DNA from: Chrysophaeum taylorii
Lineage: Eukaryota > Sar > Pelagophyceae > Pelagomonadales > Pelagomonadaceae
NCBI GenBank assembly: GCA_029834535.1
Contig: JAQMWT010000028.1
Location: 62,001 to 126,000, forward strand
DNA length: 64,000 nucleotides
Direction of reading: 5' to 3'
Shown piece by piece: positions 29,505 to 38,820 of this stretch; the stretch's first letter is position 1, and each line of letters begins with the position of its first letter. Under the pieces are notes generated by a model, which was not told the DNA's origin, did not search any database, and was given only the letters and a program-made list of their open reading frames with translations. The position numbers and the translations under genes were made by a program.

Positions 29505-30207
29505 CTTGATTTTCGTCGTCGTCGTCGTCGTCGTCGTCGTTGGGCTCGCATCCTTTTGTGCGATCTTATTTGCCCTCGTCGGTCCCTCACTCGTTTTCCG
29601 TCGTTCTTTGATTGACCGAGGGGCGCCTCTCTCCACGCCTCTCGCGCTCCTGTGGGAACTCAGGTGGATGATCCTCCGCCGCGACCAGACCGCCAATCCC
29701 CGCGTAGAGAGAGACACACATCCCCACGACTGCGGCGAGGCGGCTGGCGCCCGTCGCGAGGAGGTCAAATGATGATCTTGAATCATTTATGAATGCCCCC
29801 TTGCCCACCGCCAAATACCGTCGAAAATATTTTCTATTGCCGACGCCAGCCCCGACGGGCGGGCGGGCTCCAACATTTAGTGTGTTGTACTTTCTATGAC
29901 GAATCCGCGCCGCGGGTATCCGCGGATCCTGGCGCGGTAGCCACAGCCTTCGCGTGCGGCGGCGAGATGGCGCTGCAAGCTTCGCGTCGCCGCCGCCGCC
30001 GCCTAGCTGTGGTGACTCGCGCGGACGGGCCCTGGCAGAGGAGGAGTCTCTGCGAGCGGCGACGCCGCGTCACCGCCGCCGTGGCCACGTCTGGGAAGCA
30101 CTACACGGTCAGACTTGGTTACTACTATCCGTATTTATTATCGCGCAGTTGTTTGCGCAAGCACAGGGACGGGGCACGATCATATGCAGAGTTGACCTGG
30201 TCACGCG
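29505..30207. other. Intergenic between convergent genes
   Basis: A (CGT)n run lies at about 29515-29540. One minus-strand frame near 29587-29750 encodes a short hydrophobic segment (AAVVGMCVSLYAGIGGLVAAED) but lacks a convincing start. No other structure is seen; a polyadenylation region for both flanking genes is expected here. Confidence 0.45.
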
Positions 30208-31242
30208 TCAAGTCGCGAGCGGGGGGAACCGCGTCTTGTCGGTGTCGGACGATAAGAGCGCGGCCTGGACGCGATGCGCCGCGGCGCGATCGAAATCCTT
30301 GATGTGGTCTTTGATGAACGGATTGTCGGCGTTGTGCGGGAGCGTTGCGAAGGTATGGTTCACGTCGCGATGATGGGCCTCGTCGGCGCGGATGTGTTTG
30401 AGCGTATCGATCCACGTCGCGTCGCTCTGCAGCTTCCAGTACGTGATAGCGATCGCCGGCGCTGGAAGATCCTTCCAAGCTTCGTAGAGCTTGGTGCCAG
30501 GCGTCTCCGCCTTCTCGATGAGGTTCCCATAGGTCTCGACGGCCGTTTCTTCGAGATAGCCCACAAAACGGTGGAGGGCTCCCGGGTTGACGAGGTACGT
30601 CGCCGTAAGAATGGGTCCCATAGTGAGCTGCGCAGCGGTGACGAGCCAGCGCGTCGCAAGCGAGGCTTCGAACATCTTGAGGCAGACGAGTAGATGCATC
30701 CGCTCGTTCTCTCCTTCTTCGAGGAAAGTGAAAATGGCACCGTGGTCGCGTTGGAGAGTGCGAAGGGAGTAGAAGTGGCGCATACCGCCTGCGACAAAGC
30801 CTGGTACTCCGGCAAACGACTCGAGAATAATAAGGCGCCATGCTACCGACGTCGTCGACGGATTTTCGGCGTCGTAGCCCGTCACGAAGTTGAACCCGTT
30901 ATAGAGGACTTTCATGAATCCTTTCATTACGTAGTCGCTCGGGCGCTGAGGCTGATGCTCTGTCACCTGAACGCGAATACTTTCGATCGCTGTGAGCGGC
31001 GCTCAACTCACCTTAACACGAGCGAGTTCTTCCTCGGACCAGATGTGGTTTGTTTGCCGCCTGCACGAGCACGCCGTCAATTCGAAACTACGACTCGATT
31101 TCGACGCCGCGCGCGCGCCAGGCATGGTCTGCCACCAATTCTTCGGGGAGCGGTTTCGTTGTCTTCGTTGTCTTGGTCGTCGCCGTTCCAAACAAGCGTT
31201 GCGACACGACGTACAAGGCAGGCGTGTTTGCACGCAACGCAT
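30208..31242 (-). CDS. AOX: Alternative oxidase (ubiquinol oxidase)
   Basis: Two exons, 31242-31012 and 30966-30208, give 329 aa. The 45-nt intron (GTGAGTTG...CGTTCAG) is phase 0 and joins SEEELARVK to VTEHQPQRPSDYVMKG, which matches the usual algal junction (SEEEL..V.VTHR.P...D). All diiron ligands are visible: ILESFAGVPG (first Glu), EEGENERMHLL (E-x-x-x-x-H with ENERMH), YLEETAVETY (Glu) and RADEAHHRDVNH (E-x-x-H). The enzyme oxidises ubiquinol and reduces oxygen to water without proton pumping, on the inner face of the mitochondrial inner membrane. The Arg/Cys-rich N-terminus (MRCVQTRLPCTSCR...) fits a mitochondrial presequence. A plastid terminal oxidase is less likely, because the AOX-type TGYDAENP and GENERMHLL spacing is present and PTOX insertions are absent. 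Confidence 0.93.
30967..31011 (-). other. AOX intron (45 nt)
   Basis: Minus-strand GTGAGTTGAG...TTCGCGTTCAG. Without splicing, the first exon frame ends two codons into the intron, and the second exon lacks an ATG. Confidence 0.85.
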
Positions 31243-31561
31243 TGCCGACCTGAGAAGAAGGGATTCTTCAACGAGAATTTTTCAACGCAAACGACGACGT
31301 CGTGACTCTGTCTGAGGGAACCAGATCCCGATCAAGCAAAACAACCAAACCACAACAACACGAACAGCAACGTTTTTATCAAGGGACTGCAGCGCGGCCA
31401 TGAGAGCCAACGATAGTGACCAGCAGAGGCAAGACACGAGAGGATGGAACGATTGCAATCGAAGAAATAAAATATCCCCCGCCGCCGCCGCCGCGAGGGT
31501 GAAGAAAGGATATGACAGCAAGCTTGACGCTCAAGGCAAGCGCCAAACCAGGAATCAGTGT

Positions 31562-31741
31562 CTACCTTTGCCGATGATACCGTCCTCGGTAGGCATCTTC
31601 TGCCGGCTGGCGGTAGTGCATCACTGCCTCGCGTGCCCGGACGCGAACGCGTTCTTTTACCGAGGCCTTGACTGTGCAGCCAGAGGTCACCACTGGTGGT
31701 GGGGAGAGGAAAACGGCAATGACACCGACGAATGGGAGCAT
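31562..31741 (-). CDS. Possible small secreted protein
   Basis: A 59-codon frame starts MLPFVGVIAVFLSPPPVVTSGC, which resembles a signal peptide, and continues TVKASVKERVRVRAREAVMHYRQ to a stop. There is no family match, and it may be part of a larger spliced gene or chance. The surrounding sequence (31243-32470) otherwise shows no supported gene. Confidence 0.22.
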   Translation of the reverse strand: MLPFVGVIAVFLSPPPVVTSGCTVKASVKERVRVRAREAVMHYRQPAEDAYRGRYHRQR

Positions 31742-32210
31742 CGGCGGCGGCTCGTACTTGCGCCTCCGTCGGCGGCAGCCACGAACCAACACCGGCGAGG
31801 GCTGCCCGACGCCGTACGGAAGCAAACTGCGTCCAACACCGTAGGAACCGAATCCTCGCGCCGACGTCGTGACGGTGCACGCACGGGAAACGTGGTCTCT
31901 GTGTCCCCACCCCAGTAGAGACCGCCGCAGAGGAAATAGTAGTTGCACCGATGCGTGGGCGTTGACGCCGCGGACGTTGGGCAAGAGGGTTTGCTTGCTT
32001 ATCGAGGACCCCCGAGGCGGACCGCGCAACAAACAACCAACGACAAACAATGTGCCCTTAGGATATGACTTACGAGTGGCACGACATAAGACGATGTGCT
32101 TAAGGCTGTTCGCAGCATGCAGTCGTTGAGCGAGTCGCTGTCTGTGTTTTGATGCAAATGTTTCGGTGGAATCGGTGCTAACTCATGCCCCAACATGCGT
32201 AGAAATTTCT

Positions 32211-32355
32211 TCGGAACATTCTCTCAACGGCAATTTAATCCAATCGAAAAAGGCGTTGCACTTTTTCTCTATTGATTTGAATGTATTGTAACTCGGAACA
32301 TTCTCTCAACGGCAATTTAATCCAATCGAAAAAGGCGTTGCACTTTTACTCTATT
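32211..32355 (+). repeat. 63-bp direct duplication
   Basis: TCGGAACATTCTCTCAACGG and the following bases are present at 32211-32273 and again at 32293-32355, with one mismatch (T/A in the T-run). The copies are 82 bp apart, start to start. Confidence 0.93.
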
Positions 32356-32474
32356 TATTTTCTATTGTAATAAGGTGAAGTAAAAAGCCTTTACTCTGAG
32401 CTTGAGTCTGAAGTCGCAAGAGACAACGTTAAAAGTAAAGTCAAGTTGTGCCAACTAGGACCTAGTAGACTAGG

Positions 32475-32870
32475 TTATCGAGTATGAGTTTTCGTACCCG
32501 CCGAATCCATGACATTCGCAAGCCGTCGCAAGCCGCCAATTCTTCCGCCGAGTCCGTGTCGTCCTCTTGGTTTTCTTGGGCGGGGATTGTGGTCTCGTCG
32601 ACGACGCTGGCGATCTTGCCGTACTTGCCTCGGGCCCACACCATTAACTCGCAGTTCAAGCGCAAGAGGACGAGCATGTCGCATTCTTCGTCCCCAAGCA
32701 GCGATTCGCACTCGGCCAGAAGGATGTTGCCGGCCGAGATAATTCGTTCGCAGTGGCTCTCGGCAGGAAGCGTGCCGATGGGCCGCGCGAAGATCCGGCG
32801 AGCTTGGGGAGGAGGCCGCACTTGGTATCTTTCACGATCTTCTTGTAGCGCTTGCCCACTTCGCTAGCTC
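32475..32870 (-). pseudogene. hAT-family transposase C-terminal remnant
   Basis: The minus strand encodes ARRIFARPIGTLPAESHCER, then IISAGNILLAECESLLGDEECDMLVLLRLN. This follows the hAT dimerisation domain (la..ifaiPatSaeSERvFSaaGniltekRsrL.pe.vdmLvfLk.N) with several key residues lost (SER to HCER). Only this C-terminal piece is recognisable, there is no intact transposase, and the upstream part (YKKIVKDTKCGLLPKLA) is in another frame. It is a dead fragment of a DNA transposon. Confidence 0.65.
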
Positions 32871-33592
32871 TAACTTAACTAACTAACTAACTTCGGACCC
32901 CTCCTCCTCGCTAGCTCACCACAAGGGTAACGCAAATCCCTTGGATCTAGCTAGATAGGTAAAGTATAATGCACTTTACTTTGAAGTAAACTCAAGTAAA
33001 ATTAGGTTTATTTGCCTATTCGCCTTATAGAGTAAAAGTGCAACTCTGACAAGGGGTGGTCAGATATGCGATACGCACACAAGAATAAGCCAATTGTCGC
33101 GCAGAATACGTGGGAGAAGTCCCCCTCCGGAAGTTGTCGGGCGACCTTTCGTATTGAGATCGTGGGCGTCGCCCCGTTCTCTCCGCCGCTCGACAAAAAG
33201 AGAAAGCGCCCGCCCTCAATTCGACTTTCTACTATAATCATGGTGTTCTTTTTCGACTACCTTACAGCTATAGCCGAGGCGCCTATCGCCCATTTGAGGC
33301 GAGCAAAAAAATGAATTTGAGCTCGCGAGCTAGGTGTGCTACAAGACGCAGCAAGCAAGCATGTTGTGGGCGAAGGGAGAAGAAGACATCGAAGAGAAAA
33401 ACGAACGAAGATATACATTAAAAAAAAACACACGGCGCATCGCACGAGAGCCGTTTCATCACCCAGTGCGCGCGCACCAACGTGCGCTCTTATCGTAGGA
33501 AGGAAGTTCGCTCGCGTAGGAGCAACAAGCCTATAAGACGATTGACAACCTATCCTCGCGTAAAAGAGAGCTCGCAAGAAGACAAAATATTA

Positions 33593-34522
33593 TTATGAGG
33601 TCGTGAGATGGACGCGGACTTTCGGGGCGTAGACCGGGATCGCGTTTGCCGCGAGGAGGCGGCGCTTCTTGTCGGCGTGCTTGTCGGCGTCGAGGTTAGC
33701 CGCGGCGAAGGTAGTCGCGAGAAGATCGAGGGTCGCGCGGGCAACATAGGTTTTTGTTGACCAGGCGGTCGCGAGCCTCCGATTGGCGAGGTCCTGGCCT
33801 TTGACGAGCTTGGGCCTGTCGGGCACCGTCTCGAGGGGTGTCGGGAGCGGGAGATTGGCGGGAGTTAGGTTAACCGCGGGGTCGACGACCTCCTGGGGTT
33901 TGTCGGGCCTGTCGCCGAGTTCGTAGGCCATCGCGTGCTTCTCGTACTGCGCCTTGTCGAGCTTCAAGCGTCGCTGTTCGTCGCGCTGACGTTTCGCGGC
34001 CGCCTCCGCGAGCGCTTTTGATTCTCTGACGCGCGCGGCAGCCTGGCGTTCCTTCTCCATTTTCTCCGAGGCGCGTCGCGCGACGTCGGCCGAGTTGTCG
34101 ATCTGGTACCGCTTGAGCGCCGCCTCGACCCGCTTGGCCGCCTCGCCGCCCTGCGTCAGATCGAAGATGGCATCCTCGACCGATTCGCAGAAGTCGTTGT
34201 ACTCGCGATCGCTCGCGAACGCCGACCGCGGCGTGTTGTACACGGCGAGCACGCGTCGTCGCGCGGCCGCGTCGCGCTCGACCTCGATCTCGTCGCGACG
34301 ACGCGCGTCGAGCGTCGCCTTGCGTACCAAGGTCCCGCACGCGGGACACTTGAACTGCGACTGCCGCATCATGCTCTTGTCGAGGCAGTTGGTGCAGAAC
34401 CGATGCCAACACTGCTCGTTCCGCGGGGCATTCGTCTTGAGCCGCACGGCTCTCGACCCGAGATTCCGCGCGAACTTGGACGGATCGGTCCCGCAAATCA
34501 CGCATTTTTCATCATCCTCCAT
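33593..34522 (-). CDS. MAT1: MAT1, CDK-activating-kinase assembly factor (TFIIH)
   Basis: The 309-residue protein is the same length as human MAT1. The N-terminal C3HC4 RING has CVICG, then CWHRFCTNCLD and FKCPACGTLVRKATLDAR, with the signature run continuing into RRRDEIEVERDAAARRRVLAVYN and EYNDFCESVED (about 1-115). A coiled-coil middle (about 140-210, KMEKERQAAARVRESKALAEAAAKRQRDEQ) links to a hydrophobic C-terminal part that in other species binds cyclin H and CDK7. The complex phosphorylates the RNA polymerase II C-terminal domain and cell-cycle kinases in the nucleus. It is divergent from the LYR gene, with only 31 bp between the two start codons. Confidence 0.95.
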   Translation of the reverse strand: MEDDEKCVICGTDPSKFARNLGSRAVRLKTNAPRNEQCWHRFCTNCLDKSMMRQSQFKCPACGTLVRKATLDARRRDEIEVERDAAARRRVLAVYNTPRSAFASDREYNDFCESVEDAIFDLTQGGEAAKRVEAALKRYQIDNSADVARRASEKMEKERQAAARVRESKALAEAAAKRQRDEQRRLKLDKAQYEKHAMAYELGDRPDKPQEVVDPAVNLTPANLPLPTPLETVPDRPKLVKGQDLANRRLATAWSTKTYVARATLDLLATTFAAANLDADKHADKKRRLLAANAIPVYAPKVRVHLTTS

Positions 34523-34553
34523 AGGTTATCCTACGATAGGGTAAGGATTCGGG
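34523..34553. promoter_or_regulatory. 31-bp space between divergent MAT1 and LYR start codons
   Basis: The start codons are at 34522 (minus) and 34554 (plus). The space contains CCTACGATAGG, a partial palindrome. Any bidirectional promoter must overlap the coding parts, or leaders must be almost absent. Confidence 0.5.
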
Positions 34554-34967
34554 ATGCTGCATCCGACCCTCGGCGTCTACCGACGCATCCTGTTCTTGGC
34601 GAAGCGATTTCCGAGGTGCGTGGCGTCACGCCCATGATGGTCATCGCGAGTGAGCGATTTCCAGGTCTGTCTGTCCTGCCCGCGCGGTGCCGTAACCTTT
34701 CGCGCAGCAAGGTAAGAAATTTCGTTTCCTAATAACGATAGCGAAGAACCATTCTTCGCGCAGAATCGCCTCAAGATCATCGAGGAGATTCGGAGCGAGT
34801 TTCGACGAAACGCGACCCTGGGGCCCGAGGAGGCCAAGCCCTGCATCCAGCTCGCCCACGATTCGATAAAGCAGCTCCAGCAGTACGTTTCCCTCGATCC
34901 CGCGGCGACGAGTTGGAACGTCAAGATGACAGAAACGCCCATGCCCGTGCCCCCTGAAAAAAAGTAG
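34554..34967 (+). CDS. LYR-motif (Complex1_LYR) mitochondrial assembly protein
   Basis: This small spliced gene has exons 34554-34615 and 34742-34967 and encodes 95 aa. The intron (126 nt, GTGCGTGG...AACGATAG) is in phase. Exon 1 encodes MLHPTLGVYRRILFLAKRFP, with the L/V-Y-R motif. Exon 2 continues SEEPFFAQNRLKIIEEIRSEFRRN and AKPCIQLAHDSIKQLQQY. The order motif, R-x-x-I-R-x-E-F-R-x-N, then a final helix, is that of LYRM proteins. These small helical adaptors bind acyl-carrier protein and help assemble respiratory complexes or Fe-S clusters in mitochondria. Which LYRM it is (LYRM2-, LYRM9- or SDHAF-like) cannot be told. No separate presequence is obvious, which is common in the family. Confidence 0.8.
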
Positions 34968-35247
34968 GACTGTAATCATAAAAAGGAACGACGCGCGGTG
35001 GTACTGCTGCGGAACCTCACCACGGGGAAGACGTTCGTTCGTTTGCTCCTCCTTTTGTGCTGCTGTGGTGGTCTTGAGAGCCGTTACCGAGATCCTAACG
35101 GCCCTGAACGGTTACAACAATCCGAAGAAGAAGAGCGGAAGGACTCGCCTCGCGACCTCCTTGTTGCACCCCGCATCGTCGCAAAAACCGGCACCTCTGG
35201 CGATCGATGGCCTTCAGACAGACTCCTTTGATCGATTGACGGCAAAG

Positions 35248-38200
35248 ATGCGCGAGCCCGAGGCTCTGGAGGTCCCCGCGAGCGCTACGAACGAAGGTGC
35301 CCTCAGGCTGAAATTTCACTGGAAGCGCACGATTCGCGTCGTGGCCGTCGACAAGCGCCAAGTATCGTTTCGGAGCCTCAAACAGCGGTTGACGACCGAC
35401 TACGGGTTCGAAGTGTCGCTCGTGTATCAGGATAGCGAGGGAGACCTCATCACGCTCGCGTCCCAGAACGATCTCAACGAGTTAATGGCGACGCAAGAAC
35501 GGACAGCCAACGTGCGCGTCATCCCACTCGGCGGCGGTAACGACGACGACGACGCCGACAGGCAGATTTCGGCGCCAACACCCTCGACCTCAGGCGCAGC
35601 GAATCTCGACCCCCTCGCCGAGCCGCGGTCGCCGCTCGCCCGCGCGTCGACCTCCACGCGATTGGCGGTGACGTCACCCGACGCCAGGCGTGTGTTGGAT
35701 CCGCTACGCGACAGCAGGCGACAAAAGATCCGGTGGCAGCGCGGGCAAATGATCGGCATGGGCGCGTTTGGGCGCGTCTATATGGCGCTCAACCTCGACA
35801 CGGGCGAGCTGATGGCGATGAAGGAGCTCGACAGCGCCGCCGTCTCCTCGCGGGCGCGGTGCGCTTTGGAAAACGAGGTCGCGCTGATGCAGGACCTCGA
35901 GCACCCTAATATTGTACGCTACGTGGGCGTCGAGAGCTCGTCCGACGCGCTCGGCGTTTTTTTGGAATACGTCCCGGGCGGCTCGCTGCGGTCGCTTCTC
36001 GATCGCTTCGGGAAGCTCGAGGAAGCGGTCGTACGTCTGTACTCGCGCCAAATCCTTCTCGGACTCGAGTACTTGCACGGTCAGGGGATCGCCCACCGCG
36101 ACATCAAGGCGGCCAACGTCCTCGTCTCGAACGACGGCTCCGTTAAGCTCGCAGACTTTGGCGCCTCGAAGCGCATCGCGACGGAATCCATGCAGTCGCT
36201 GACCAAGGGAACGCCACAATTCATGGCACCCGAGGTCATCAAGGACGAGCCTCAGGGCTGGCGCAAGGCGGACGTCTGGTCGATCGGATGCACGATCGTC
36301 GAGATGTCCACCGGAGCGCCTCCGTTTTCGCAATTTAGCAATCCCGTCACGGCCATGTACCAAATAGCGTGCGTCGAAGAGCCGCCGGAAATGCCCGCCA
36401 ACCTCTCTGAAGACGGCCACCGCTTCCTCTCGCTCTGTTTTCAGCGCGACCCTAAGTTGAGACCCGAAGTCTCGTCGCTGTTACTGCAGAACTTCGCCGC
36501 CGTCGCCCCAACCGCGTGGCGCCAGCTGTCGCGCGACAGCAACAGAGAGTTGTACCCGTCGCGCCCCTCGACAACATCCAACGCTGAGAGTTCGCGGCGC
36601 TCTCTCCGCGTCGTCGTCGTCGACGCGCGCTCCTGCGATTCTCGGGGAAAAACCTCGTTGGACGAGGCTTCGAAATACCACGAGATACCCGCCTCCTCGT
36701 CTTCGGCGGGCACCACTGTTAAGGGCCGGCTTGGGTTGCCATCCACGCCACCGAAAAATCTACCTCCACAGCAAGCGATGACTCCTCGCTCTGTTCGAGC
36801 GTGGAAAGGCGAAGACGGTTTGGACGACGATGGTCTCGAGACAAAGACTGCCGTCGCCACCGCCGCCTCTACTCGTATCACCTCCTCCTCCTCCTCCTCC
36901 TCCGTGCTCGTTTCAAACGACGACAACTTCGAGGAAGACATGTCGTCGTCGTCGCAAGCCGGGACGGGAGCCGCGATTCGAACAACCGACGTGAGACCCA
37001 ACAGCGCTGTTGTTAGTGTTGTTGAGAACCACGAGGCTACGACGCGACCTGCCGTGACGACCTCCGTATCCTTCAAGGACGTTAATAACTCCAATTCCGA
37101 CGTCGGCGTCCAAAAGTCGCTATCGCGACTTATTCCCAAGACACAACACCAGCAACCACGGAAAAAGAGCGAGGCGGCGCCGCGGATACGCAAGCTCGCG
37201 ACCAGCAAACGTCTCTATGGAGAGGCGGAGGTGCTTCTAAGCCGAACTTGTCCCGACTTATCGTCGTCATCGTCGTCGTTCAAGTCAAATCATCCATACA
37301 AGGCGCGCATTGGTCGCGGCATTGTCGTGCGCGGCAAGAGGCTCGACGCTGACCCGGCGACGGGTCGTGCTCGGGCCATACCACCTCTAAGCGAGGCAAA
37401 CGCCCGACGAGCGAATAAGATCGCGAGCGGCGAACACAACGAAGCGTGCGTGCCCGAAACCACGAGTGGCGGTTTCGCGAGGCCGAGCCTCGGAGGCGTC
37501 GAGGTCTACGAAAGTTCCCTTGACGATGGCCACGACGACGACGACGACGACGACGACAACGGAAGTCACGCGCCACACTCTCCAACGACGACGGGGAACG
37601 AATGTCGGCAAGACGACGCCGCGAATCACGAGGAGGACGAGAATGAAGTCATCCTCGAGCACACGGCCCCGGTGCTGTGCATGCGCGCGGCGCCCCGAGC
37701 CCAGTTGCTAGCAACAGGTTCGGCGGATGGTTGCGTCCACCTCATACACGCGGGACGAAATGTCGCGTGCCAGGTCGTAGCGAGACACCCCTGTACGAGT
37801 CCGTCGGCTAGTGGCAAATCCCTGCAGCAGAAGCGCACCCCGAACCGTCGCTTGTCGCAATCAACACGCGACGACAAGTCCGCCGTCACGGCGCTGTCGC
37901 TGAGCGCAACGGGTGGCCGTTTCGTTGCGGGCGACGACTGCTTGGGCCGCGTCTGGTCGACCGAGACGACCTCGGTGCTGCATACTCTCGAAGGCCACGA
38001 CGCTCGCGTCACGTGTGTCGCGCTCGTCGAAGGAGTGGAAGCAGGGAGCTCGCTTCCACCGACTTCCAACAGCGGCGCCCTCGTTGTCACGGGGTCCGCG
38101 GATCATACGGTGCGAGTCTGGGACGTCCGCATGCGACGGCCACAGGTATTGGTGCTTCGAGGCCACGGCGACGCGATCACGGCGCTCCATATTGACCTGG

Positions 38201-38820
38201 ATCAGTCGTGTGCTTGGAGTACGAGCCACGATACGTGCGTCCGCGCGTGGGATCTTCGGTCTGGGAGGTGTCGAGTCGAGCTCCTCCAGCACTTTGGGAG
38301 CGTGCAGTCCCTAGCGTTTGACGCGATGCTCGATGATGGCAGGGGTGGCTACTTGACGGGGGGTCGCGACACGTCGGTGTACGTCTGGGGCCGCACGACG
38401 ACTGGCGCGTGCATGCGGACGCTCCGCTCGCAGCGCGGTTTCGTCCAGCACATCGCCGTCTCTCCTCCGTCATCGTCGGGATCGACAGTAGTAGCGTGCG
38501 CGCACACAAACGGCAAAGTCCGACTTTGGGACCACCACCGAGGGCGCTTCATGCGCAGTTTGGCTGGGCACACGAATGCGGTGACTCGCGTCGCCTGGAT
38601 AGGCGACTACACGCGCGACGACGGATATCTCATTTCCAGCTCAGCGGACGCCACTATCCGCGTGTGGAAGCCTCGCACGGGCGCCGTCGACTTCACGTTG
38701 CACAGACACAATGCTGCGGTCGTCGACATCTACGCTCAGGACGCAGCGTCTAGTTCGACGTCTCGAGCACGCATCATTTCCGCGTCAATCGACGGCTCCG
38801 TTCGGGTCGCCAGCATCTAA
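35248..38820 (+). CDS. PB1 - MAP3K-type kinase - WD40 protein
   Basis: The 1190-residue single-exon protein has three modules. PB1 (about 17-90): LRLKFHWKRTIRVV with the basic lysine face and YQDSEGDLITL with the acidic OPCA-like face. Protein kinase (about 165-415): GMGAFGRVYMAL (P-loop), MAMKELD (Lys), HRDIKAANVL, DFGASK, GTPQFMAPEV and DVWSIGCTIVEM, closest in pattern to MEKK2/3/plant MEKK (STE11) kinases. After a long Ser/Asp-rich low-complexity linker (about 430-790), seven or eight WD40 blades (about 797-1190) end in GSADHTVRVWD, SHDTCVRAWD, SSADATIRVW and similar. Animal MEKK2/3 have PB1 plus kinase without WD40, so this is an unusual fusion. The start is the first ATG (35248); the open frame extends upstream to 35065 without an ATG, so an upstream exon is possible. 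Confidence 0.9.
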   Translation: MREPEALEVPASATNEGALRLKFHWKRTIRVVAVDKRQVSFRSLKQRLTTDYGFEVSLVYQDSEGDLITLASQNDLNELMATQERTANVRVIPLGGGNDDDDADRQISAPTPSTSGAANLDPLAEPRSPLARASTSTRLAVTSPDARRVLDPLRDSRRQKIRWQRGQMIGMGAFGRVYMALNLDTGELMAMKELDSAAVSSRARCALENEVALMQDLEHPNIVRYVGVESSSDALGVFLEYVPGGSLRSLLDRFGKLEEAVVRLYSRQILLGLEYLHGQGIAHRDIKAANVLVSNDGSVKLADFGASKRIATESMQSLTKGTPQFMAPEVIKDEPQGWRKADVWSIGCTIVEMSTGAPPFSQFSNPVTAMYQIACVEEPPEMPANLSEDGHRFLSLCFQRDPKLRPEVSSLLLQNFAAVAPTAWRQLSRDSNRELYPSRPSTTSNAESSRRSLRVVVVDARSCDSRGKTSLDEASKYHEIPASSSSAGTTVKGRLGLPSTPPKNLPPQQAMTPRSVRAWKGEDGLDDDGLETKTAVATAASTRITSSSSSSSVLVSNDDNFEEDMSSSSQAGTGAAIRTTDVRPNSAVVSVVENHEATTRPAVTTSVSFKDVNNSNSDVGVQKSLSRLIPKTQHQQPRKKSEAAPRIRKLATSKRLYGEAEVLLSRTCPDLSSSSSSFKSNHPYKARIGRGIVVRGKRLDADPATGRARAIPPLSEANARRANKIASGEHNEACVPETTSGGFARPSLGGVEVYESSLDDGHDDDDDDDDNGSHAPHSPTTTGNECRQDDAANHEEDENEVILEHTAPVLCMRAAPRAQLLATGSADGCVHLIHAGRNVACQVVARHPCTSPSASGKSLQQKRTPNRRLSQSTRDDKSAVTALSLSATGGRFVAGDDCLGRVWSTETTSVLHTLEGHDARVTCVALVEGVEAGSSLPPTSNSGALVVTGSADHTVRVWDVRMRRPQVLVLRGHGDAITALHIDLDQSCAWSTSHDTCVRAWDLRSGRCRVELLQHFGSVQSLAFDAMLDDGRGGYLTGGRDTSVYVWGRTTTGACMRTLRSQRGFVQHIAVSPPSSSGSTVVACAHTNGKVRLWDHHRGRFMRSLAGHTNAVTRVAWIGDYTRDDGYLISSSADATIRVWKPRTGAVDFTLHRHNAAVVDIYAQDAASSSTSRARIISASIDGSVRVASI

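Larger units (their letters stand above)
31742..33592. other. Gene-poor region with transposon debris
   Basis: Apart from the 63-bp duplication and the hAT remnant listed separately, I see only short frames. An (AACT)n run at about 32874-32892 followed by TTCGGACCCCTCC resembles the boundary of the 48.1-kb inverted repeat. The stretch is AT-richer than the neighbouring genes. Confidence 0.45.

Noticed and set aside
28419-29786. A 455-codon minus-strand frame opposite the acidic protein
   Set aside because: It is a shadow frame of the GAC/GTC-rich coding strand, with low-complexity Val/Arg/Asp composition and no motif.
30967-31011. Start of AOX at the GTG of the second exon (30966)
   Set aside because: There is no ATG there, the conserved upstream residues (SEEEL..V) are supplied by an in-phase first exon, and the intron has good GT-AG ends.
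31332-32036. 234-codon minus-strand frame
   Set aside because: It has mixed low-complexity composition, no motif, and overlaps other random frames; only the short signal-like frame at 31562-31741 was kept, with low confidence.
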